From: Actinostola sp. cb2023
Taxonomy: Eukaryota; Cnidaria; Anthozoa; Actiniaria; Actinostolidae
Assembly (NCBI GenBank): GCA_033675265.1
Contig: JAUJYZ010000015.1
Location: forward strand, 392,501-456,500
Direction: 5' to 3'
Length of the DNA stretch: 64,000 nt
The notes below the pieces were generated by a model, which worked only from the letters and a program-made list of their open reading frames with translations, searched no databases and was not told the origin of the DNA. Numbering within the stretch: position 1 is the first letter of the stretch; each line of letters opens with the position of its first letter. This document shows positions 57,801 through 64,000 of this stretch, piece after piece. The position numbers were made by a program, and so were the translations under genes.

Positions 57801-60800
57801 AAAAAATTGGTTTTCCTTGTCACGGAAAACTTGTCAAGGAAAACTTTTTCGTGTAGTTGCGGCTTTAGTGGCAGTATGGCGGGTTGTCGTGATGCATTAA
57901 ATACATTTGTTATTGAAAATGTTGCTTTAAAACCAGGAAGCCTGCTTTAAAACCAAAAGAGCACCTTCACAGCGCAATCCAGTGCTAATCTTTGTCTTTT
58001 ACTGTATGTTTCCCTCTCGATCCAAATGGGCCTAGCAACATGCAGCGATTGCATGACTTTGTGTTATTTTGTCAAACCTCTTTTTCCTTATGTACGACCC
58101 GGCGATGATCAGAAATTCTTGAAGTTTTGGGCGACATTCCTCCCACTTTTTCTGATTTGGATTTACCAGTTATAAATGTCGGGCTACAATTCGATTCAAA
58201 ACTGTTCAGAGACAGTTGTGCTTCAAGCTAAGAGTGCTTACGTGACTATTCTCCCATTAAAAACAATGAAAAATTATGTTCATATCAGATATCTCCCCTC
58301 CCCTCACAGTACAATGTTGATTATAGACTTTCACGCCATATCCAAAACACGTGACTATGAATCAACAACGACAGAGGGGGGAGGGGGAGAGATCGATTTT
58401 CCATATAGCATAAATACTAAGAAATATTCAGAAATGTCTCAACAAGAAATGTAACGAATTGTAGCCACCCAGTTCTTACTAGCAAAACAGCAAAACATGA
58501 TTTTTTTTTTTCAAGGTTTGCAAGTTAGTGAAAATATGATCTCTCGATGGTATGTATTTTTGTAAAATGGTTGCTTTCTAAGATATTCAAGAAAAACATG
58601 TTGCAGAGTGTGACGTCACAAGGTTTGTAAAGTACTTCAAATCCTCTAAATGTATTTTGACTTTTACATTGGGAAAAGAAAAGGATATCAAACAATATTT
58701 AGCTTTTTTGCAGGCATAAGATGTGCACTTTTACTCAGCTAAAAGTTGTTTGATGTTCTTTTCAGTGTAAAAGTCAAAATAAATTTAGAGGATTTGAGTT
58801 GGTTGGTTCTACAAGCAAACATTCAACTTTCTCACCGTCTTCTAAAGTACGTACAACCAACTCAGCACTGGCAGGACCATCTCCTTTCTCATTACGGACT
58901 TTTACACTGATGTAATAGACTGTCCACTTGTTCAGGTTGGTAAGAGTATGTGAAGTAGTCTGACCACCATTGACTATAACCTCTTGTCCACCTCCCCCTG
59001 AAGAAAGTGAGTAGATCACTTTGTATCCATCAGTAGGACAACTTACACCAGAAGGAACCTGGAGGTAAAGATGTATTGATTTAATTTTACAAAGCATTGA
59101 TAAAACAATGTATTAGATAGGGTCACAATGTACCTTCCATGTAACAAGTAGACTTTGAGATGTCTTAGCTTCAGCCTTAACATCATCTGGGCCAACTTTG
59201 GGTACTGAAAACCAAACAACAGAGGCACGTTATCATGTGAGTAAGAAACTATTCTATCCCATAGCGTTCTCTTTGTTTTGGAAAATGTAGTTTTTAGACA
59301 ATTTTGACTGGGTCGCTTATATCGCGCGTCGCAAAGAAAGCCAGTGCAGTGTTCAGTCTTTCGCTATGCTAGCCAACTAAAATCAGTTTATGGGAAAGGC
59401 AAAAGTTTTTTTCCCCCAGTCGTTTTAACGTCTACATTTACGTACAATCCACAACAGAAACTCAGCCATAGACACGTACGAATAACATTCAAGATCAACA
59501 AAAACTTACGACCAAAATACGATAACAAAACAAACCACAGGCTTCCTGTATTTTCATACCATTCAGTTTTTTTTTCGAAGTCAGTGAATTTCTAGCCAAT
59601 CAGCGCGCGAGTTTAGCTTGAGCTATGGGATTCTAAAATATATCGAAGGGTAGAAAATGTTAATGACTCTTAAGTTGCATATCTTACGATCTGAGTCTGT
59701 CCTAAAGTTCTTTGTGTTACTCCATGGTCCATCGCCAAGTTTACTGACTGCTTTGATGGTTACATTATAGTGTGTACATACTGTTAAACCACTGATAATA
59801 TGATTGGTTGCAGGAGATGCTACAATGTCAGTCTTTGTGTTATGATTGTTCCAATACCGTATCACATATGACTGTATACTGGCTTGAGAAGACTTAAGAA
59901 CAGGTTGAGTCCAACTAACTTTTACTGATTTTGCCAGAATATTATCTACCGACGTTAATAGGAGTGCTGATGGATAATCTGCAACGCAAAAAGGAATCAG
60001 TATCATATACACCTATTCCAAAAATCGTTGTCCCTGCCGAAAGCAACAAGCAAGAAGCTGACGACCGCAAAGGGTATTGGAACTTTCTCCTTATTCATTT
60101 ATTCATCGGTAGACATTTTGACAACATGCATTTTCAAATGGCCGAATAGTTCCAAATGATTGCTATTCAACGCTCGTAGGGATAACTTCTCAAGTACCAC
60201 GGATAAATAAACTAATTAGGAGATTCCCAAAGTCCTATGCGGTCGTCAGCTTCTTGCTTATTGCTTTCGGCGCGGATAACGATTTTTGGAATAGGTGTAT
60301 ATTCATAAAGTACAAAACTTCAAATACTAAGTATTATACCCCTCCTCAATTACAAAGGAATTAAGTACTGCATTCCTGTCTACCCATTATGATAACCACT
60401 TCACTAATCTTTAATGACACAGAAACATGAATTTCAGCAGAAATTTACAGAGACAGCTGATAGACAGTGTGTCAATCGTTCTATATAACTCAAACACAAG
60501 AAATATATAAACGTACCAAGTCGTACTTGAATTCCTGCACCTTTGATACCATCTGCATAACCATCATCCTTCCCATACTTTGCTCTGCATATATAATAGT
60601 TTCTGCATGTCACAGATCCTGAACCTTTGGGACACCTGAAAATAGTCCACCCGACGTTATCAAGCAAGAAAGCGACACACAGTGATGTCACAACACCAAA
60701 TGATGACAACACCATGGCCAAATGATGACAACACCAATACTGATAAGCTATGACAACACCGACTGATGACAACACCGATTGATGACAACACCAACTAATG

Positions 60801-63800
60801 ACAACACCGACTGATGACAACACCAACTGATGACAATACCGACTGATGACAACACCAACTGATGACAACACCGACTGATGACAACACCGACTGATGACAA
60901 CACCAACTGATGACAATACCGACTGATGACAACACCAACTGATGACAACACCGACTGATGACAACACCAACCGATGACAACACCAACTGACGACAACACC
61001 AACTGATGACAAGACCAACTGATGACAAAACCAACTGATGACAACACCAACTGATGACAACACCAACTGACGACAACACCAACTGACGACAACACCAACT
61101 GACGACAACACCAACTGATGACAAGACCAACTGATGACAAGACCAACTGATGACAACACCAACTGATGACAACACCAACTGATGACAATACCAACTGATG
61201 ACTACACCAACTGAAGACAACACCAACTGATGACAACACCAACTGATGACAATACCAACTGATGACAACACCAACTGATGACAACACCAACTGATGACAA
61301 CACCAACTGATGACAATACCAACTGATGACAACACCGATTGATGACAACACCAACTGATGACAATACCAACTGATGACAATACCAACTGATGACAATACC
61401 AACTGATGACAACACCAACTGATGACAATACCAACTGATGACAATACCAACTGATGACAACACCAACTGATGACAACACCAACTGATGACAACACCAACT
61501 GATGACAACACCAACTGATGACAATACCAACTGATGACAACACCAATTGATGACAACACCAACTAATGACAACACCAACTGATGACAACACCAACTGATG
61601 ACAACACCAACTGATGACAATACCAACTGATGACAACACCGATTGATGACAACACCAACTGATGACAATACCAACTGATGACAATACCAACTGATGACAA
61701 TACCAACTGATGACAACACCAACTGATGACAATACCAACTGATGACAATACCAACTGATGACACAACACCAACTGATGACAACACCAACTGATGACAACA
61801 CCAACTGATGACAACACCAACTGATGACAATACCAACTGATGACAACACCAATTGATGACAACACCAACTAATGACAACACCAACTGATGACAACACCAA
61901 CTGATGACAACACCAACTGATGACAACACCAACTGATGACAACACCAACTGATGACAACACCAACTCATGACAACACCAACTCATGACAACACCAACTGA
62001 TGACAACACCAACTGATGACAACACCAACTGATGACAACACCAACTGACATGACAACCAACGTTTTACAATAAGTCTACAATAAATCAATGTCTTGATGA
62101 CAATGTCTTGATGACATTTGTCTTGATGATTTGAGCCGTGATTAATGGATTCTGATCTCCCACGGCTCTCAACAAATCGTAAAACAAGGTACTTACTGGT
62201 AATTGGCGACTACATCATCAGCACTAGTGTAGTTTACTCTTAATACAGACTTGACAAAGTTTGCTCCACGTGTCATACCACCAGACAGACTTGTTACATC
62301 AATACCATCAGAATACCATCCAATGAACTGTATTAATTGTCCTTGTACCTTGCATGTCAAGTCCACATGAGCATTGTCTGACGCTGTCAGGTTTTGGTTT
62401 GACAATTCTGTTATATCAGGAGCTGAAGCTAAAAGCGCAGTTATTAACTTTGTCGATTGAACATTTTACAGTATTTCAAGTCTGTTATACAATCTATAGT
62501 TGTATTAATGATGATGGCCACAATGGCCGAAAGCTCGGAATAAATTCCCAAAAACTCAACGCAGAGGAAACGTTATTTATTCATATAGTTGTATTGTTAG
62601 TGATACTTACGGGATGTACATCCATATAGTTCTATTCTCATACATATAGAGGAATTCCAAGTCTGTGGTATAACTCTAACATGTCTGGCTGTAGTGGGAT
62701 GACTCAACCATGTAACTGTAATGCTGTTCTTGTTAGTGTTGCCTTGAATGACCTGCAGTAGACAATGGGTGCAGGGTAACCAAAATGAAAGATGTCTAGA
62801 TGTTAATTGTTCCATTGCAATACCAGGTTATTACACTACCTTAGCGGAATCCAGACCACCCCTGTAAGTAGTCCATAGATTACCATCCATACTGTATTTA
62901 AAAGTGTAGGTCTTGACCCATTTATCCATTGTGCGGTCACCCTGTGTTGCTAAGCCAGTCAGTGTCACTATCTTTCCCAGGTTAATCTGTAGGTACTCTG
63001 TGTTAGATGACGTTGTACTACACCATGATGTATTACCATAGAGACGACCATGTGATGCAGTGTGTGTGCTATTAAGATGAGATGATGATGACATCTGATT
63101 GCTCTGAATCGCGCCACCTTTTTCAACACCAAAGGGAGACCGACAGGCTGAAACACAAATTACATATTGCATTTTATACCTTGTATATGCATTTATCTTG
63201 GGGTTGTTCATTTAACTACAGGTTGTTTCAACGAAGGGGGTCAGGGGGAGAGGGGTGGGGGTTACGCTGTTCATTTTAATAAAAATCAGACATAATTAAA
63301 CTGAAGTAATTGTGATACATACCTGTAGGTATACCATACACCTCAACTCTCAATGATGGCCACCCACCATATGTAACAACGTAATATCTTACAAACTTAT
63401 AAACTAGTAAAGTAATTATTGTGATAGATTAATTTTAATACATACCTGTAGGTATACCATACACCTCAACTCTCAATGATGGTTACCCATCATATGTAAC
63501 AACGTAATACCTTACAAACTTATAAACTAGTAAAGGAATTATTGTGATAGATTAATTAATACATACCTGTAGGTATACCATACACCTCAACTCTCAATGA
63601 TGGCCACCCACCATATGTAATAACGTAAAACCTTACAAACTTATAAACTAGTAAAGTAATTATTGTGATAGATTAATTAATACATACCTGTAGGTATACC
63701 ATACACCTCAACTCTCAATGATGGCCACCCACCATATGTAACAACGTAATACCTTACAAACTTATAAACTAGTAAAGTAATTATTGTGATAGATTAATTA

Positions 63801-64000
63801 ATACATACCTGTAGGTATACCATACACCTCAACTCTCAATGATGGCCACCCACCATATGTAACAACGTAATACCTTACAAACTTATAAACTAGTAAAGTA
63901 ATTATTGTGATAGATTAATTAATACATACCTGTAGGTATACCATACACCTCAACTCTCAATGATGGCCACCCACCATATGTAACAACGTAATACCTTACA
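43061..64000 (-). CDS. Discoidin-Ig-FN3 receptor with YxxM tail, 3' part of gene
   Basis: Exons (minus strand): discoidin end within 63323-64000, 62840-63147, 62611-62752, 62197-62428, 60517-60635, 59688-59978, 59134-59204, 58836-59058, 57043-57339, 56084-56371, 54935-55246, 53688-53794, 52978-53176, 52001-52097, 50474-50747, 47892-47943, 46684-46728, 46502-46612, 45735-45775 or 45678-45715, 43061-43474. Every junction keeps phase. Domains from the N-terminal side: F5/8-type-C (discoidin) units, one Ig-like domain, about six FN3 units, a juxtamembrane region like that of receptor tyrosine phosphatases ([20 protein letters not shown]), a transmembrane helix and a 170-residue tail. The tail has YESM twice and YEDM, which are candidate PI3-kinase SH2 sites, and no catalytic domain. 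The protein is probably an adhesion/signalling receptor. The 5' end is outside the window. Confidence 0.85.
43600..44220 (+). pseudogene. Decayed Penelope-like element with GIY-YIG remnant
   Basis: Translated fragments in shifting frames read LPYIGEK near 43830, SNVVYQFTC near 43995, and [14 protein letters not shown] near 44040-44085. That pattern is the start of the GIY-YIG nuclease that ends Penelope-like polymerases. Frameshifts and stops make it clearly dead. It lies in the last intron of the receptor gene, opposite strand. Confidence 0.6.
44431..44870. mobile_element. Foldback element of about 440 bp
   Basis: CCCCTATGAGATTGTTTTAA and its near reverse complement ending TCACAGGGGT bound it. 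The arms stay matched for about 150 bases each (TTGAATCG..AATCGATTC region, CAATATGCAAATTTGATGAC). Confidence 0.8.
44985..45189. mobile_element. Foldback MITE family F, copy 2
   Basis: TAAGCCTGGTCCTCACTAGC and GTGAGGACCAGGCTTA bound it; AGCAACATACGCAGACTC recurs from copy 1 at 38003-38186. Confidence 0.8.
45678..45715 (-). CDS. Alternative cytoplasmic micro-exon b
   Basis: 38 bases, phase 1 in and phase 0 out, encoding (D)[12 protein letters not shown] with donor CAG|GTAAGTAATG. It has the same phases, the same end (VYQ) and the same donor as micro-exon a, 20 bases upstream. The pair looks like mutually exclusive exons. Confidence 0.6.
45735..45775 (-). CDS. Alternative cytoplasmic micro-exon a
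   Basis: 41 bases, phase 1 in and phase 0 out, encoding (D)[13 protein letters not shown], donor CAG|GTAAGTAATG. It joins the transmembrane exon to the tail exon in frame. Confidence 0.6.
46502..46612 (-). CDS. Receptor transmembrane exon
   Basis: Acceptor TATTTAG|GTTCCTC, donor GATG|GTATGT, phase 1 both sides. Encodes [18 protein letters not shown], further hydrophobic residues (IIVLLLVY), then the basic stop-transfer NKKLRKKL. Confidence 0.85.
46684..46728 (-). CDS. Receptor membrane-proximal exon
   Basis: 45 bases, phase 1 both sides: [15 protein letters not shown], polar and outside the membrane. Confidence 0.65.
46745..47886. repeat. Minisatellite of about 52 bp filling an intron
   Basis: Units GATCAAGATCACAGCATAAC plus ACAGGGCGTGGGATCAGGGA and ATCACAGACCTGG repeat about 22 times, with a higher-order double unit. 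It begins about 6 bases from the donor of the exon at 47892-47943 and ends near the next exon, so the intron is essentially all minisatellite. Confidence 0.9.
47892..47943 (-). CDS. Receptor extracellular linker exon
   Basis: 52 bases, phase 0 in and phase 1 out: [18 protein letters not shown]. It supplies the phase change needed between the exons at 50474-50747 and 46684-46728. Donor GAAG|GTTAGT. Confidence 0.55.
48100..50070. repeat. GAA / GCAACAGCC array of about 2 kb
   Basis: Tandem GAAGAAGAAGCAACAGCC units of 15-18 bases with variable GAA number. Almost all units are multiples of three, so all frames stay open for hundreds of codons on both strands. I treat it as satellite, not coding; it is purine-rich on the plus strand and lies in a receptor intron. 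Confidence 0.9.
50474..50747 (-). CDS. Receptor juxtamembrane exon with furin-type site
   Basis: Phase 2 in and phase 0 out. Encodes [13 protein letters not shown], then RRRR-S (codons 50696-50707), [31 protein letters not shown] and [13 protein letters not shown]. The order resembles the last FN3-like region of receptor tyrosine phosphatases, where furin-type cleavage occurs. A partial duplicate of its end lies downstream in the intron (about 50392-50447). Confidence 0.8.
50777..50946. mobile_element. Foldback element of about 170 bp
   Basis: TACACCTAATTGCAAGAACG and CGTTCTTGCAATTAGGTGTA are exact inverted ends, pairing continues through ATATAAAAAAGAAAAATACC. Confidence 0.85.
50947..51901. 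repeat. ATA/ACA trinucleotide array of nearly 1 kb
   Basis: Blocks of (AAT)n alternate with blocks of (AAC)n throughout, starting directly at the right end of the foldback 50777-50946. Non-coding. Confidence 0.95.
52001..52097 (-). CDS. Receptor FN3 half-exon (first half of last FN3)
   Basis: Phase 1 in and phase 2 out: [18 protein letters not shown] then [11 protein letters not shown]. It joins 50474-50747 in frame (GPIR-AYQVIV). Confidence 0.8.
52150..52950. repeat. 22-bp minisatellite, GTAAGTGGTTGGTAAGGTGTCA
   Basis: About 36 units of 22 bases. On the transcribed strand it starts about 30 bases after the donor of the exon at 52978-53176. Confidence 0.95.
52978..53176 (-). CDS. Receptor FN3 half-exon
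   Basis: Phase 0 in and phase 1 out: [35 protein letters not shown]. This is the second half of an FN3 unit (Y-x-F-x-V-x-A core). Confidence 0.82.
53688..53794 (-). CDS. Receptor FN3 half-exon
   Basis: Phase 1 in and phase 0 out: [36 protein letters not shown]. First half of the FN3 completed by 52978-53176. Confidence 0.82.
54085..55015 (-). repeat. 100-bp tandem array copying an FN3 exon end and its donor
   Basis: CTGATGTTGCTAGTACC recurs at about 54090, 54231, 54331, 54431, 54531, 54631, 54735, 54835 and 54935: nine copies, period mostly 100. Read on the minus strand each unit gives [23 protein letters not shown] and then donor G|GTATGG. Only the copy at 54935 is attached to a full FN3 exon. 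Confidence 0.9.
54935..55246 (-). CDS. Receptor FN3 exon
   Basis: Complete FN3, phase 1 both sides: [32 protein letters not shown], cysteine-containing insert, [17 protein letters not shown]. Its last 80 bases are the source or a member of the adjoining 100-bp array. Confidence 0.85.
55530..56005. repeat. CATT/CATC tetranucleotide array
   Basis: CATTCATTCATCCATT units with TTTATCTATTCACC interruptions over about 470 bases. Open frames here (repeats of IHPFIHSF) are artefacts. Confidence 0.95.
56084..56371 (-). CDS. Receptor FN3 exon
   Basis: Phase 1 both sides: [51 protein letters not shown]. Standard FN3 core residues W, Y, Y. Donor TACG|GTGGGT. Confidence 0.82.
57043..57339 (-). CDS. Receptor FN3 exon
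   Basis: Phase 1 both sides: [56 protein letters not shown]. Confidence 0.88.
57671..57867. mobile_element. Foldback element of about 195 bp
   Basis: TTAAGCCGCATCTACACGA and GTGTAGTTGCGGCTTTA are inverted ends; inner units TTTTCCTTGACAAG and CTTGTCAAGGAAAA repeat and pair. Confidence 0.75.
58637..58797. mobile_element. Foldback element of about 160 bp
   Basis: TCAAATCCTCTAAATGTATT and AAATTTAGAGGATTTGA are inverted, with TTGACTTTTACA pairing inside. It ends about 40 bases from an FN3 exon donor. Confidence 0.7.
58836..59204 (-). CDS. Receptor FN3, split over two exons
   Basis: Exons 59134-59204 ([23 protein letters not shown]) and 58836-59058 ([53 protein letters not shown]). Phase 1 to 0 to 1. 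Confidence 0.85.
59688..59978 (-). CDS. Receptor FN3 exon (first FN3 after Ig)
   Basis: Phase 1 both sides: [50 protein letters not shown]. Confidence 0.85.
60006..60301. mobile_element. Foldback MITE family A, copy 2
   Basis: Same ends and centre as 8770-9067 (TATACACCTATTCCAAAAAT; TTCATTTATTCATC). It lies in a receptor intron just after the donor-side of exon numbering 60517. Confidence 0.8.
60517..60635 (-). CDS. Receptor Ig-like domain, second exon
   Basis: Phase 2 in and phase 1 out: [20 protein letters not shown] (Ig F strand Y-x-C), then [12 protein letters not shown]. Confidence 0.75.
60750..62050. repeat. 16-bp satellite, CCAACTGATGACAACA
   Basis: About 80 units of 16 bases with few variants (CCAACTGATGACAATA, CCGACTGATGACAACA), within the intron that splits the Ig domain. 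Larger duplicated blocks of about 240 bases are visible (e.g. 61330-61570 and 61630-61870). Long open frames on the minus strand are artefacts. Confidence 0.95.
62197..62428 (-). CDS. Receptor Ig-like domain, first exon
   Basis: Phase 1 in and phase 2 out: [40 protein letters not shown] (B-strand cysteine and C-strand tryptophan), [15 protein letters not shown]. Confidence 0.82.
62503..62546 (+). ncRNA. Hammerhead-ribozyme-like core
   Basis: ATGATGA (62508-62514), T, then GGCC ACAAT GGCC stem-loop, GAAA (62529-62532), GCTCGGAATA. It fits the hammerhead core except that the first C is A. It resembles the motif at 29401-29456 (both share GAAAGCTCGGA). It is solitary here, with no reverse transcriptase nearby. 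Confidence 0.45.
62611..63147 (-). CDS. Receptor discoidin (F5/8 type C) domain
   Basis: Exons 62840-63147 and 62611-62752, phase 1 to 0 to 1. The first encodes [55 protein letters not shown] and [15 protein letters not shown]; the second [30 protein letters not shown] and CMRIELYGC. These are standard discoidin signatures, including the paired end cysteines. Such domains bind collagen, lipids or carbohydrates. Confidence 0.92.
63317..64000 (-). repeat. 121-bp tandem array copying a discoidin exon end and its donor
   Basis: CTGTAGGTATACCATACACC recurs at 63323, 63446, 63567, 63688, 63809 and 63930 and continues off the window. On the minus strand each unit reads [25 protein letters not shown] and donor G|GTATGT. 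The copy at 63446 has a stop (TAA) from small changes; the others are nearly identical. Confidence 0.92.

Noticed and set aside
60434..62060. Long minus-strand open frames (up to 394 codons) of repeated [14 protein letters not shown]
   Set aside because: Produced by the 16-bp satellite, whose 48-base triple period keeps the frame open; no start context, domain or splice support.

Overview
This window is nuclear DNA of an intron-rich invertebrate animal. It is AT-rich, the genes are split into many short exons with GT..AG borders, and the proteins are animal types: BTB-BACK-Kelch, M3 oligopeptidase, C2H2 zinc fingers, and a discoidin/Ig/fibronectin-III receptor. A sponge, cnidarian or other invertebrate would fit; the sequence alone does not settle it. 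There are no bacterial operons, CRISPR arrays or recognisable tRNA/rRNA genes.

Layout. (1) 545-1965, minus: 5' part of a Kelch-like (KLHL) gene running off the left edge. (2) 5578-6260, minus: two-exon gene for an unrecognised 211-residue single-pass membrane protein. (3) 7576-20359, plus: a thimet oligopeptidase/neurolysin (M3 peptidase) gene; 23 exons were placed, but the exon with the HEFGH zinc site is scrambled. (4) 22976-36902, minus: a C2H2 zinc-finger gene, apparently lacking one finger-encoding exon. Its largest intron holds a Ngaro/DIRS-like tyrosine-recombinase retrotransposon with intact split direct repeats (24154-29133) and an internally deleted Penelope-like element (29791-31150). 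(5) 43061-64000, minus: a large receptor-like gene with discoidin, Ig, about six FN3 units, a receptor-phosphatase-like juxtamembrane region with a furin-type RRRR-S site, one transmembrane helix and a tail with YxxM motifs but no kinase or phosphatase domain. It runs off the right edge.

The spaces between exons are filled with minisatellites, trinucleotide arrays and about 25 foldback (MITE-like) elements, several present in two or more copies.

The most unusual signal recurs in two unrelated genes on opposite strands. Short tandem arrays (about 100 bp x 9, about 121 bp x 6+, and an irregular array in the peptidase gene) each repeat the 3' end of an exon together with its 5' splice site and the start of the intron. 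Several ordinary minisatellites also begin within about 10-50 bases of a splice donor. Hammerhead-ribozyme-like cores, typical of Penelope-like elements, occur at four places. All exon joins given here were made by eye from splice borders, reading phase and remembered family sequence; none was checked by alignment or RNA.
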